Source: Pseudomonadota bacterium
Lineage (GTDB): Bacteria; Myxococcota; Myxococcia; Myxococcales; Myxococcaceae
Direction: 5' to 3'
DNA length: 64,000 nt
NCBI GenBank assembly: GCA_023426545.1
Contig: JAFAAN010000149.1
Location: 73,075 to 137,074, forward strand
Under the pieces are notes generated by a model. It had not been told where the DNA came from, searched no databases, and worked only from the letters and a program-made list of their open reading frames with translations. Numbering within the stretch: the stretch's first letter is position 1; each line of letters opens with the position of its first letter. Made by a program: the position numbers and the translations under genes. Shown in pieces: positions 26,545 through 36,905 of this stretch.

Positions 26545-29229
26545 TCAGGCCGCCTTCGGCTCGGAGTCCTTGCCACCGCCAGCCGCGCCGCCCCCGGAGG
26601 AGGACGCGCCCGACTCACGCTGACGCCGGTCGTACATGAGCTGCATCACCGCGGCCAACACGGTGAAGGACACCACCAGCGTGGTGATGAGGCCAATGCA
26701 CGCCACCAGCCCCATGGAGCGCAGGCCGTTGTGGGCCGCGGCCAGCAGCGCCGCGAAGGCCACCACGGCCGTCAGCGTGGAGGACGCCACCGCCGCGCCC
26801 ACGCTGCGCAGCGCCACCAGGGGCGAGGTGCCCTCCAGGAAGCGATGCAACAGGTAGAGGCCGTGGCTCACGCCGAAGCCCAGGAGGATGGGCAGGATGA
26901 TGATGTTCATGAAGTTCAGGCGCAGGTCCGTCAGCGCCATGATGCCCAGCATCATCGCCAGGCCCACTCCGAGCGGAATCACCGAGGCCAGCGCCAGCTT
27001 CACGTTGCGGAAGTCCAGGAAGTGCATGGCCAGGATCCACAGCGCGGTGAGCACCACCGTCACCTTGCCGTCCCAGAGGACGATGCGCGCCAGCCGCGCG
27101 TAGAGCTGGGTGGCGCCCGCGGCGCGGAACTCCTTCTCCACGCTGGGGGCCTTGGGGTCCCACGCGTCCTGGTCGAACTTGCCCGGCGAGTACGTGGCCT
27201 TGATGACCCGCGTCTCGTCGGAGAACTTCAGCATCTTCTTGCCGTCCATCAGGTCCACGCTGGCGTAGATGTACGTCAGGTAGCCGTGGTTCTCCGGCCT
27301 GGCGGAGGGCAGGTTGCGGAACTGGGCCGTGTAGTTGGCCGGGACGCCGTGGACGTCGAAGGGCTTGGCGTCCAGCACCTTCTGGAAGAACTCCGCGTTG
27401 GCCTGCATCTCCGGCGGCAGCGCGGCGACGGTGAAGCCCTCGTCCTCGAGCTGCTTCATCTCCGCCTTCCAATCCTCCAGCACCTTGGCGTTGGCCGCGG
27501 CCGTCGCCGGCGGCGGGACGAAGGTGAAGATGCTCACCACCTGGTCGATGGACGGGTACTTGTCCGCGTTCTGCGTCAGCTCCCGGTACACTCCCTCGGC
27601 CTCGTCCAGGTCCTTGGTGTAGATGGCCATCGGGTCGCTGGAGATGTTGAAGCGCTCGTTGATTTCGTCCTGGAGCAGCACGGACGACATGCCGTCGGGG
27701 ATGAGCGCGCGAGTGTTGTAGTTGAAGCTCACGCCGTACTTGAGGCGCTCGAAGAAGCCCAGCTCCACGCCCTTGGGCGGCTCCTCCAAGCCGGCCCAGG
27801 GCACGGCCGCGGCGCAGATGAGCGCGACGATGGCGGTGCTGATGCCCAGCACCATCTTCGGCCGGGGGATGCGCAGCTCCTTGCCGGTGGAGGCGGAGTT
27901 GGTGGGCGGCGGCTTCATCACGCCGATGAGCTTCTGGGGCAGCTCCGGGTTGAGGCGGCCGGCCAGCGCCAGGATGGCCGCGCTCCAGCAGAACAGCGTC
28001 AGACCCAGGATGAGCGTGCCCGCGCCGGCCAGGAAGCCGAACTGGCTGAAGCCGCGGAACTCGCTGACCATCAGCACGAAGAAGGAGCCGGCCGTCACCA
28101 CCGCGGCCACCGCCGCCGGGCGGCCCGCGTTCATCACCGCGTCGCGGATGGCCACGTCGTACGGCTTGCCCGCGCCCAGCTCCAGCCGGGTGCGGAAGAT
28201 GAAGTGGATGCCGTAGTCGATACCGAAGCCGAGCAGGATGCCGCCCAGGATGGACGTAATCATGTTCAGCTCGCCCACCGTCGCGTAGGTGAAGCCGAGC
28301 GTGTAGACCGTGCCCACCACCGTGCCAATCACGACCAGGAAGGTGGGCGCCAGCTTGCGGAAGAAGAGGACGGTGATGAGGAAGATGGAGCCCAGGGCGA
28401 TGAGCGTCACCGGCTCCAGCGACTCTTCAATCGCGTAGGAGTCGTCAACCGTCGTCTTGTAGGAGCCGGTGAAGCCGTAGGCGATGGTCTTGTCATCGCC
28501 CATCAGCTTGTAGTCCTCGACCAGCTTCACCTTGCCGGGCTGCGCGGAGTACGCGTCAATCTGGCCCTTGAGCCGCTCGAGGAACTCCTTCGTCTTGCCG
28601 ATCTCGGTGTTGTCCCACATCGGCTTGACGAGCAGGAGCAACATCTTCTTGTCGTTGGAGATGTTGTAGTCGTCGCGGATGCTCTTCTTGCCAATGGACG
28701 AGTACTTGTCCACCAGGTCCTGCATGTCGAGCTCGACGGGCTTGGAGCCGCCCAGGTCGATGAAGAACGGGTTGCTGCGCTTCAGCTTGTCGCGCAGGAA
28801 CTCCATGATGCGGCGCTTGCCCTCGATGAGGTCCTCCGTGTTCACGAAGAGGACCATGTTCTGCTGGATGAACTCGACGGGCAGCTTGTAGGAGACGTTG
28901 CGCACGTTCTCCTTGTCGCTCTCCAGGATGGCGGCGAGGTCGTCGGCGGTGCGCTTGAGCGCGGCTTCATCCGATGAGCGCAGGGCGACCATGAGGAAGC
29001 CGCTGCCACCCACCATGTCGATGACCTGCTTGACGTCCTTCACCTCTTCCAGGTCCTGGGAGATGAGGTCGAGCTGGTTGGAGTTGATGCGCAGCTTCAA
29101 CGTGCCCCACAGCGACACGCCCAGCAGGGCGAGCATCACCAGGAGGACCGCCCCGGGCCGGCGGACCAGCAGTCCGGCGAAGGCTTGGGCGAAACGGGAG
29201 TGGGAGTTCGGATTTCTGTCGCCGCTCAT
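26545..29229 (-). CDS. RND-superfamily exporter (MMPL/HpnN-like)
   Basis: 894 residues with the RND duplicated plan: TM1 at about 25-45, a large periplasmic loop to about 270, five TMs to about 430, TM at about 460-480, a second loop, then a C-terminal TM bundle at about 720-870. Both sterol-sensing-like blocks are visible: GGILLGFGIDYGIHFI and LPILLGFGVSHGLYLLHR. This form (HpnN, MMPL) moves lipids such as hopanoids between membranes and uses no membrane-fusion protein. The MlaC homologue upstream strengthens a lipid-transport role. The C-terminal 25 residues are Gly/Ser-rich. Confidence 0.92.
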   Translation of the reverse strand: MSGDRNPNSHSRFAQAFAGLLVRRPGAVLLVMLALLGVSLWGTLKLRINSNQLDLISQDLEEVKDVKQVIDMVGGSGFLMVALRSSDEAALKRTADDLAAILESDKENVRNVSYKLPVEFIQQNMVLFVNTEDLIEGKRRIMEFLRDKLKRSNPFFIDLGGSKPVELDMQDLVDKYSSIGKKSIRDDYNISNDKKMLLLLVKPMWDNTEIGKTKEFLERLKGQIDAYSAQPGKVKLVEDYKLMGDDKTIAYGFTGSYKTTVDDSYAIEESLEPVTLIALGSIFLITVLFFRKLAPTFLVVIGTVVGTVYTLGFTYATVGELNMITSILGGILLGFGIDYGIHFIFRTRLELGAGKPYDVAIRDAVMNAGRPAAVAAVVTAGSFFVLMVSEFRGFSQFGFLAGAGTLILGLTLFCWSAAILALAGRLNPELPQKLIGVMKPPPTNSASTGKELRIPRPKMVLGISTAIVALICAAAVPWAGLEEPPKGVELGFFERLKYGVSFNYNTRALIPDGMSSVLLQDEINERFNISSDPMAIYTKDLDEAEGVYRELTQNADKYPSIDQVVSIFTFVPPPATAAANAKVLEDWKAEMKQLEDEGFTVAALPPEMQANAEFFQKVLDAKPFDVHGVPANYTAQFRNLPSARPENHGYLTYIYASVDLMDGKKMLKFSDETRVIKATYSPGKFDQDAWDPKAPSVEKEFRAAGATQLYARLARIVLWDGKVTVVLTALWILAMHFLDFRNVKLALASVIPLGVGLAMMLGIMALTDLRLNFMNIIILPILLGFGVSHGLYLLHRFLEGTSPLVALRSVGAAVASSTLTAVVAFAALLAAAHNGLRSMGLVACIGLITTLVVSFTVLAAVMQLMYDRRQRESGASSSGGGAAGGGKDSEPKAA

Positions 29230-29337
29230 GCGGCGCCGACCCTACTGGCAAATGCCCTGGCCCGAAAGGCAAAGCCCGGCCGCCCGGTCGCTCTCCTGCT
29301 CCGGGCGCCCAGGGCCAGGGGCCCGGGGGGAGGGCGC

Positions 29338-31482
29338 TCAGCTCGCGGGCGGCGTGGGCGCGGGCACCCGCAGCACGGCCTCCTCCTGCTCCTTGGGCGG
29401 CAGGAGGAACGAGCGGGGGGCCTTCACCAGGTGGGCGAGGACGGCGCGGAGGAAGGGGAGGGCCTCGCGGGTGGGCACGTCACGGGCGCGCACCGCCACC
29501 CCGAGCGCCAGGGAGAAGGACACCGTGAAGTTGATGAACCCGGTGAGGGCCATGCCCGCCAGCGCCGCCAGGAACTCCGGCTGGAGTACCGCGCTGGGAC
29601 CCAGGGAGGCGCCGGCCAGGGAGAGCGAGCCGAGCACGAAGGTGACGTGCCGCACGTCCAGTGTGAGCCCGAAGAAGTGGCCCACCTCTGGCGTCAGGGC
29701 CAGCATGAAGCCCAGCGTCACGTTGGCCCCCAGGCCGGAGGCCACGTGCTGGAAGCCGTCCGCCACCCGGCGCGCGCGGGCCTCCCCCAGCAGCCGCCGC
29801 AGCACGGGGTGGTGAGCGAGCGCCTCTGGCAGCCGCCGGTACACGACGAAGTTCTCCAGCCAGCCCCCCGCCACGCTGCTCATCCACAGCAAGACGCCCG
29901 TCATGGCCGCGTAGATGAGCGTGCCGCTCTTCCAGGGGTGGAGCGAGGCCACCGTGGCCTGCGCCTTGGCCGGGTTCATGAACGTGTGTCCGGTGGCGAG
30001 CTGGTACCCCAGCGCGAAGAGGATGGCCGTGGGCGCCACCACGCCCAGGTTGCCCGCGAAGGCCGCCAGCTGGGAGCGGGTGATGCGCGGGATGAGCTCC
30101 ACCAGGCTGGCCAGCCGCTCGCCCCGGGCGCCCTCGCCCACCGCGCCCGCCAGCGTGGCGGCCGTCACCGAGGGCTGCTTGGTGGCGAGCGTGAAGCCCA
30201 GCATCTGGATGAGGACGAAGGCCGCGGCGTAGTTCAGCCCCACGGCCAGGAAGGAGAAGAAGGGCGCCAGCAGCAGGCCGGACAGGAAGATCTTGATGAC
30301 CACCGCCCCCGCGGTCACCAGGCCGCCGCCCGCCGCGGAGTGCACCATGGCGTGGAAGCCCTCGCGGGTGCTGGTGATGTAGTGCTCGCCGGAGTGGCCC
30401 GCGCGCTCGATGATTTTGCGCGCCAGCAGCCGCACGTTGCGCTTCGCCAGCTCCATCACGGAGCGGTCCGCGTGCGCGCGCCGCAGCAGGTCCGACACCA
30501 GCGCCAGCCCCTCGCGCCAGCGCGGTTCGCCCCGGGGCGAGCCCAGCACGCGCGCGATGGCCTCCATGCGCTCCAGCCCCCGGCGGATGCGCTCCAGCCG
30601 GTACACCAGGTCCACGCTGACGCCAGTGTCCTCCAGGTGCCGCGACACGCTGGCCACCACCTGCCGGCAGTCCGCCACGCAGGTGGCCAGGTCCGTCAGC
30701 GTGTCCGGCGCCGCGTCACGCGCCAGCACCGTGTCGCAAATCAGCCGCATCCGCAGGAAGGGCGACGCGCGCAGGGACGTCTCCGGGCTGCGGTCCCGCA
30801 CGTCCTCCGCCATGCCCAGCGCCGCCAGCTGCACCGCCAGCAGCAGCAGCGCGTCCATCAGGTCCGCGCGCACGCGGGCGGCGGGCGAGGGCTCCGGGGG
30901 GCGGGGCTCACCGACCAGCGCCGCGAGCTCCGCCAGGCGCGCGGGGGACAGGCGGGCCAGCCAGTCCGCGTCGTCCGGGTTCGGAAACAGGCGCAGCAGC
31001 AGCGCGGACAGCTTGCCCGGCTCGGGCGGGGAGGGCAGCAGGGTGCGGGCGAGCCGGTCGGACGCCTCGGCGAAGAAGCCCTGGCCGGCGGGCAGGCCCA
31101 CCTGGGCGAAGAGCTTGAGGCCCCGGCAGCGCTCGCAGACGGCCGCCACCAGCCGCGTGAGCGAGGCGCGCATCGCCGGCTCGCCCTCGAGCACGCGTAT
31201 CAGCAGGGCGAGCCGGCTGTCGGCGGGGGAGGGCCCGGGCTCGGCGGCGTCCACCAGCCCGTGGGCCGGGATGCGCTCGCGCAGCCACTGCATCAATCGC
31301 TCCACCCACTGCAGCCGCTCCTCCAGGTCACCGGCGGGCACCTCGCACAGCAGCCGGTACAGGTCGCGGACCGCCGGATGTCCCGGGGCGCGGGGGGCGT
31401 ACTGCACGCAGAAGGCATCCACCTCGCGGGCGGAGGGATGGGAGCGGGGGGCCGTGGGGAGGGGGGAGGGGGGGACGGTCAT
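29338..31482 (-). CDS. Gcr-type (COG4389) multi-pass membrane protein
   Basis: 714 residues. The N-terminal half is helical and soluble. From about residue 375 on (GHSGEHYITSTREGFHAMVHSAAGGGLVTAG) it becomes a multi-pass membrane region, with LATKQPSVTAATLAG and a hydrophobic end. This is the family often labelled 'site-specific recombinase Gcr'; I see no recombinase catalytic motif, and the membrane topology argues against that function. Its place between MlaC and an RND exporter suggests envelope lipid work. Confidence 0.83.
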   Translation of the reverse strand: MTVPPSPLPTAPRSHPSAREVDAFCVQYAPRAPGHPAVRDLYRLLCEVPAGDLEERLQWVERLMQWLRERIPAHGLVDAAEPGPSPADSRLALLIRVLEGEPAMRASLTRLVAAVCERCRGLKLFAQVGLPAGQGFFAEASDRLARTLLPSPPEPGKLSALLLRLFPNPDDADWLARLSPARLAELAALVGEPRPPEPSPAARVRADLMDALLLLAVQLAALGMAEDVRDRSPETSLRASPFLRMRLICDTVLARDAAPDTLTDLATCVADCRQVVASVSRHLEDTGVSVDLVYRLERIRRGLERMEAIARVLGSPRGEPRWREGLALVSDLLRRAHADRSVMELAKRNVRLLARKIIERAGHSGEHYITSTREGFHAMVHSAAGGGLVTAGAVVIKIFLSGLLLAPFFSFLAVGLNYAAAFVLIQMLGFTLATKQPSVTAATLAGAVGEGARGERLASLVELIPRITRSQLAAFAGNLGVVAPTAILFALGYQLATGHTFMNPAKAQATVASLHPWKSGTLIYAAMTGVLLWMSSVAGGWLENFVVYRRLPEALAHHPVLRRLLGEARARRVADGFQHVASGLGANVTLGFMLALTPEVGHFFGLTLDVRHVTFVLGSLSLAGASLGPSAVLQPEFLAALAGMALTGFINFTVSFSLALGVAVRARDVPTREALPFLRAVLAHLVKAPRSFLLPPKEQEEAVLRVPAPTPPAS

Positions 31483-31587
31483 CGGCCAGGCGTGAGGGGA
31501 AGGGGCGACTCTAAGCGATGCGGTGTCATCGCGGAAACCATGGAGCGGCCGGGAAGCCTGGTGCCCGGCCGCAGGGCGGTCACCGGC

Positions 31588-32163
31588 CTACTTCTTCTTC
31601 ACCTTGGCCAGCTCCGTGCGCATGCGCTCCAGCAGCAGGTCCCAGCCGCCCTTCTCCAGCAGCGGCTTCACCTGCGTCTCGCGGATGTCCTGCAGCATGG
31701 ACGAGCCCAGCACCGTCACGTCCACGACCTTCCAGGCGGCGGCTTCCTTCACCAGCCGGTACTTCAGCTTCATCTCCTGCGTCTTCAGCGGGTGCTTGAT
31801 GAAGACGGTGGAGGCCACGGTGGCCTCGCTGCCCTGCACCTGCGAGGGCTCGTAGGTGATGGAGTCCAGGTTCTTGAAGTTCTCCCGCACGCGGGGGAAG
31901 GCGATGTTCGCGAACAGGTCCTGGAACAGGGTGATGAACTCCTTGCGTTGCGCGTCGGAGCCCTTCGTCCAGTCGTCGCCGAGCAGATACTTGCCCTGCT
32001 CCTCGCTGCCGAAGTGCTTGAGCGCCAGCGCGTCACGCTCGTAGCGCACGGACTGCACCACCGTCTTCACCGGCTTGGCGACAGGGTCCTCCTTCGCGGC
32101 GAACGCGGGCACGGCGAAGGCGAGGGCAGCCAGGAAGGTGAGGGTACGGAAGCGGGTGTTCAT
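31588..32163 (-). CDS. MlaC/Ttg2D family periplasmic lipid-binding protein
   Basis: 191 residues from ATG 32163, preceded by GGAGGAG. Sec signal peptide (FLAALAFAVPAFAA, cleavage near 22). The mature part has MlaC features: LLGDDWTKGSDAQRKEFITLFQDLF, YRLVKEAAAWKVVDVTVLG and the C-terminal FxxLLxxGG-like end (LLEKGGWDLLLERM). MlaC ferries phospholipids across the periplasm; the HpnM subgroup works with HpnN RND exporters. No MlaD/E/F gene is present, so the HpnM-like mode fits better. First gene of a four-gene minus-strand run. Confidence 0.92.
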   Translation of the reverse strand: MNTRFRTLTFLAALAFAVPAFAAKEDPVAKPVKTVVQSVRYERDALALKHFGSEEQGKYLLGDDWTKGSDAQRKEFITLFQDLFANIAFPRVRENFKNLDSITYEPSQVQGSEATVASTVFIKHPLKTQEMKLKYRLVKEAAAWKVVDVTVLGSSMLQDIRETQVKPLLEKGGWDLLLERMRTELAKVKKK

Positions 32164-32357
32164 GTCGGGGGCTCCTCCAGAGCGGATGCGCGGACGTCTG
32201 TTAGCCCAAGGGAACGTCCGGCGCCTCGCGAAATTCACGCCCAGGCGGAAGGCGGGCGTGCGGCTGGAGTCGCCCGGCCGCCAGGCGCTGGACGGTTCCG
32301 AAAAGATGAATGATGGAGGCGTCTTGCGCGTTTGACTCCTCTAGGAGGCCGCGTCTA

Positions 32358-32396
32358 GTGTCCGCCCCCTGCGCGCACTCTCAGCGCCGCCTCTGA
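32358..32396 (+). CDS. Possible 12-residue leader peptide in front of metK
   Basis: A strong ribosome-binding sequence TAGGAGG (32342-32348) is followed 9 nt later by GTG at 32358 and a 12-codon frame (MSAPCAHSQRRL) ending in TGA at 32394-32396, only 6 nt before the metK ATG. The frame runs through a hairpin that immediately precedes metK. metK itself lacks a clear ribosome-binding site, so termination-reinitiation could drive its translation. This rests on position only. Confidence 0.35.
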   Translation: MSAPCAHSQRRL

Positions 32397-32398
32397 GA
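32379..32398 (+). promoter_or_regulatory. Hairpin directly upstream of metK
   Basis: TCTCAG (32379-32384) pairs perfectly with CTGAGA (32393-32398) across an 8-nt GC-rich loop. The stem ends 4 nt before the metK ATG and covers the place where its ribosome-binding site should lie. It does not look like a known SAM riboswitch. Confidence 0.4.
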
Positions 32399-32402
32399 CG
32401 AC

Positions 32403-33593
32403 ATGCCTACCGACTTCCTGTTCACGTCCGAATCCGTCACTGAAGGCCACCCGGACAAGATCGCCGATCAGATCTCCGACGGTGTGCTGGATGCCATCAT
32501 CGCCAAGGACCCTCAGGCGCGCGTTGCCGTGGAGACGCTCGTCAAGACGGGCCTCGCCATCGTCGCGGGTGAGGTGACGACGAACTGCTACGTGGACATC
32601 CCGAAGATCGTCCGCGGCACCATCTGCCGGATTGGCTACACCGACAGCTCCATGGGCTACGACGGCAACACGTGCGGCGTCATGGTGGCCATCGAAGGCC
32701 AGAGCCAGGACATCGCCCGCGGGGTCGACAACAAGAAGGACCAGGGCGCCGGTGACCAGGGCATGATGTTCGGCTTCGCGTGCGACGAGACGCCGGAGCT
32801 GATGCCGGCCCCCATCCACTACGCGCACGCCATCACCCGCCGCCTGGCGGATGCGCGGCGCAAGCAGCACCCCTGGATTCGCCCGGACGGCAAGAGCCAG
32901 GTGACGGTGGAGTACCGCGACGGCCGCCCCGCCCGCATCGACGCGGTGGTGGTGTCCACGCAGCACTCCGACGAGGTCTCCAACAAGAAGATCCAGGAGG
33001 CCATCCGCGAGGACGTCATCGCGAAGGCGCTGCCCAAGAAGCTCATCGACAACAAGACGAAGTTCTTCATCAACCCCACCGGCCGCTTCGTGGTGGGTGG
33101 CCCCATGGGTGACTCCGGCCTGACGGGCCGCAAGATCATCGTGGACACCTACGGCGGCATGGGCCGTCACGGCGGCGGCGCGTTCAGCGGCAAGGACCCG
33201 TCCAAGGTGGACCGCTCGGCCGCGTACATGGGCCGTCACATCGCCAAGACGGTGGTGGCCGCGGGCCTGGCCCGGCGCTGCGAGGTGCAGGTCTCCTACG
33301 CCATCGGCGTGGCCGAGCCTGTCAGCGTCATGGTGGAGACCTTCGGCACCGCCACGGTCCCGGAGGAGCGCATCGCCCAGGCCGTCCGCAAGACGTTCGG
33401 CCTGCGTCCGCGCGAAATCACCGAGTACCTGGACCTGCTGCGGCCCATCTACCAGAAGACCGCCGCCTACGGTCACTTCGGCCGCACGGAGAAGGAGTTC
33501 ACCTGGGAGCGCGTCGACGAGAAGAAGGACGCGCTGCGTGACGCCGCCAAGGGCGCGGCGCCCACGGGTGGCCGCCGTCTGAAGGCCGTCTGA
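32403..33593 (+). CDS. metK: S-adenosylmethionine synthetase
   Basis: 396 residues, full length. Signature motifs: SESVTEGHPDKIADQISDGVLD, GAGDQGMMFGFACDET and GGGAFSGKDPSKVDRSAAY. It makes SAM from methionine and ATP. ATG 32403 is fixed by homology; a hairpin and a possible short leader frame precede it instead of a clear Shine-Dalgarno sequence. It converges on ahcY, the enzyme that removes SAH, with a shared bidirectional terminator between the two genes. Confidence 0.97.
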   Translation: MPTDFLFTSESVTEGHPDKIADQISDGVLDAIIAKDPQARVAVETLVKTGLAIVAGEVTTNCYVDIPKIVRGTICRIGYTDSSMGYDGNTCGVMVAIEGQSQDIARGVDNKKDQGAGDQGMMFGFACDETPELMPAPIHYAHAITRRLADARRKQHPWIRPDGKSQVTVEYRDGRPARIDAVVVSTQHSDEVSNKKIQEAIREDVIAKALPKKLIDNKTKFFINPTGRFVVGGPMGDSGLTGRKIIVDTYGGMGRHGGGAFSGKDPSKVDRSAAYMGRHIAKTVVAAGLARRCEVQVSYAIGVAEPVSVMVETFGTATVPEERIAQAVRKTFGLRPREITEYLDLLRPIYQKTAAYGHFGRTEKEFTWERVDEKKDALRDAAKGAAPTGGRRLKAV

Positions 33594-33652
33594 GGCAGCC
33601 GCCTCGCACCGGGCCCCGCGCTCCCTGGAGGAGCGTGGGGGTTCCAAAGCAA

Positions 33653-33685
33653 ACGGGCCGTCTCCCACGGAGGGAGGCGGCCCGT
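33653..33685. terminator. Bidirectional terminator between metK and ahcY
   Basis: ACGGGCCGTCTCC (33653-33665) pairs with GGAGGCGGCCCGT (33673-33685), 13 bp with one G-T pair and a 7-nt loop. A-rich bases precede it (AAAGCAA) and GTGTTT follows, so it can terminate transcripts from both sides. Confidence 0.75.
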
Positions 33686-33714
33686 CGTGTTTCAGCCCGA
33701 GGGCCGCGGACGGC

Positions 33715-35145
<1,431 letters not shown>

Positions 35146-35240
35146 GGCAATGGCTCCTGGTCCAGCGGGCGCGGCGTCCCGGGCTTGGGGAGGTTCGGTG
35201 TGGATGCGGCGACGACTCACCCTCGCAAGAGACGCGTACA

Positions 35241-35310
35241 GGTGAGCGCCGTTGGGAGATTCCGCTTCGAGCCTGGGGCCGTCTCCAGCCTCGCAGCGCT
35301 CCTCGAAGTC
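35241..35310 (-). ncRNA. SAH riboswitch (ahcY leader)
   Basis: Read on the minus strand, the leader contains the conserved SAH-riboswitch blocks in order: CGAGGAGCGCTGC, then CCAGGCTCG, then AACGGCGCTCACC. P1 is a perfect 7-bp helix (CTTCGAG at 35308-35302 with CTCGAAG at 35271-35265). GAGCGC near the 5' end can pair with GCGCTC near the 3' end, the known pseudoknot P4. It lies about 96 nt upstream of the ahcY start, the classic position. SAH binding is expected to switch ahcY on. Confidence 0.9.
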
Positions 35311-35408
35311 AGCGGGGAACCTACGAGAAGGCCCCCCTCATTTCAACGAGAGACTGCCGCCCCGGGGGGCAGGCGGACAGCCTGCTTCATCCACTTCCAG
35401 GCGCCCAC

Positions 35409-35879
35409 CTAGCGGGGGAACGTGGCGAGCGTGAGGGACTCGGGTGGGACGGAGAGCTCCCTGGGCGCCAGCGCCACGCCGGACAGGTAGCGCCAGCCGG
35501 TGCCGTCGTGGCGGAAGTCGGAGCGCTCCACGAAGGAGCGGTCCTTTCCCTTCTCGAACACCTTGGCGAAGAAGAGCACCTGCGCCAGCCCGGTGTCGTC
35601 GGGGGGCTTGCGGTCCATCACCACCAGCTTGGGGTACTGGTGGGCCTGGGCGAAGGCGCGCAGCTCGCGCAGCACCTCGTCCTGGGGGCGTGAGCGGTCC
35701 GGGTGGTCGGGGTGCAGCGTCTTCCACAGCCACGCCACCTCGCGCAGGGCGAAGGCGCTGTAGCGGCTGCGCATGAGGCGCTCGGCGTCGGGGGGCTCGG
35801 CCTCGCCGCGGTGGAAGGGCGCGCAGCACTCGCGATAGCGCAGGCCGGAGGAGCAGGGGCAGAGGGGCGCAGGGGGCAT
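35409..35879 (-). CDS. ychJ: YchJ family (UPF0225) SEC-C protein
   Basis: 156 residues from ATG 35879. The N-terminal SEC-C-like zinc motif CPCSSGLRYRECCAPFH is followed by the YchJ core (RLMRSRYSAFALREVAWLWKTLHP, GLAQVLFFAKVFEKG, ERSDFRHDGTGWRYLSG). Function is unknown; members are small cytosolic metal-binding proteins. It is divergent from uppP, 114 bp apart, and lies upstream of the ahcY leader on the same strand. Confidence 0.92.
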   Translation of the reverse strand: MPPAPLCPCSSGLRYRECCAPFHRGEAEPPDAERLMRSRYSAFALREVAWLWKTLHPDHPDRSRPQDEVLRELRAFAQAHQYPKLVVMDRKPPDDTGLAQVLFFAKVFEKGKDRSFVERSDFRHDGTGWRYLSGVALAPRELSVPPESLTLATFPR

Positions 35880-35993
35880 GGTGCGGCCTGAGCCTACCCG
35901 GCCCGTGGGCGCGTGGGGTGTCCCTGCGCACAGAGCCGGAGGAACGCCCTTGCTGGCGGGGGGGAGCACGCATACATCCGGGGGCCGCACCCT

Positions 35994-36887
35994 ATGAGCC
36001 TCCTCGAAGCCATCGTCCTGGGCCTGGTCCAGGGTCTCACCGAGTTCCTTCCCATCAGCTCCACGGCGCACCTGCGCATCGCGCCGGAGCTGTTCGGCTG
36101 GAGGGACCCGGGCGCGGCGTACTCGGCGGTCATCCAGCTGGGCACGGTGGCCGCCGTGCTCATCTACTTCCGCAAGGACATCGTCGCGCTGCTGGCGGCC
36201 TTCTTCCGGGGGCTGGCGAGGCGCGAGCCGTTCGGCACGCTGGAGGCCCGGCTGGCCTGGTTCGTCCTGGTGGGCACGCTGCCTGTCGGCATCTTCGGGC
36301 TCACGCTGAAGAAGTTCATCGAGAACGAGTTCCGCTCGCTCTATGTCATCTCCGGAAGCCTCATCGTGCTGGCGCTCATCCTCCTCGTGGTGGAGAAGCG
36401 GGCCTCGCACCAGCGGACGCTGGCGGACATGCGGTGGAAGGATGGCATCCTCATCGGGATGTGGCAGGCGCTGGCGCTGATTCCGGGCGCGTCCCGCTCC
36501 GGCACCACGCTGACGGGTGGCCTGTCGCTGGGGCTCAAGCGCGAGGACGCGGCGCGCTACTCGTTCCTGCTGTCCATCCCGGCCACCACGCTGGCGGGCG
36601 TCTTCGAGCTCAAGCACCTGCTGGAGGCCGAGTCACGGCCCTCCGCCGTGGCGCTGTGGGTGGGGACGCTGGTGGCGTTCGCCTCGGGCATGGCGGCCAT
36701 CGCGTGGCTGCTGCGCTTCCTGCGCACGCGGACCACGCTGGTATTCGTGGTGTACCGCGTGGCGCTGGGCCTGCTGCTGCTGGTGTTGCTCCAGACGGGG
36801 AAGCTCAGCCCGCTGTCGGGCACGGAGAACGTGGCGGTCCCGGGCGAGCCGGGGACTCCGCCGGTGGAGAAGCAGATCACCGACTAG
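35994..36887 (+). CDS. uppP: Undecaprenyl-diphosphatase (BacA/UppP)
   Basis: 297 residues from ATG 35994. Highly hydrophobic, with the two active-site blocks of UppP: GLVQGLTEFLPISSTAHL near the N-terminus and ALIPGASRSGTTLTGGL at about 160-180. It recycles the C55 lipid carrier for peptidoglycan and glycan synthesis at the inner membrane; its loss gives bacitracin sensitivity. The C-terminal tail of about 25 residues is polar. A NUDIX gene follows 18 nt later, probably cotranscribed. Confidence 0.96.
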   Translation: MSLLEAIVLGLVQGLTEFLPISSTAHLRIAPELFGWRDPGAAYSAVIQLGTVAAVLIYFRKDIVALLAAFFRGLARREPFGTLEARLAWFVLVGTLPVGIFGLTLKKFIENEFRSLYVISGSLIVLALILLVVEKRASHQRTLADMRWKDGILIGMWQALALIPGASRSGTTLTGGLSLGLKREDAARYSFLLSIPATTLAGVFELKHLLEAESRPSAVALWVGTLVAFASGMAAIAWLLRFLRTRTTLVFVVYRVALGLLLLVLLQTGKLSPLSGTENVAVPGEPGTPPVEKQITD

Positions 36888-36905
36888 CCAGGGAGGGCGT
36901 GGGTC

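Noticed and set aside
25870..28977. A 1035-codon plus-strand open frame opposite the RND exporter
   Set aside because: The product is His/Arg/Gln/Val repeats without motifs; the minus-strand frame is a clear RND protein.
29338..31482. A site-specific recombinase (the common label for this family)
   Set aside because: The C-terminal half is a multi-pass membrane region and no catalytic Tyr or Ser recombinase motif is visible.
29185..32313. A 1042-codon plus-strand frame opposite the Gcr and MlaC genes
   Set aside because: Low-complexity Arg/Gly/His-rich translation; the minus strand holds recognised proteins with proper ribosome-binding sites.
32300..32402. A SAM riboswitch in front of metK
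   Set aside because: The leader has a short hairpin but none of the conserved blocks of SAM-I, SAM-II or SAM/SAH riboswitches that I can recognise.
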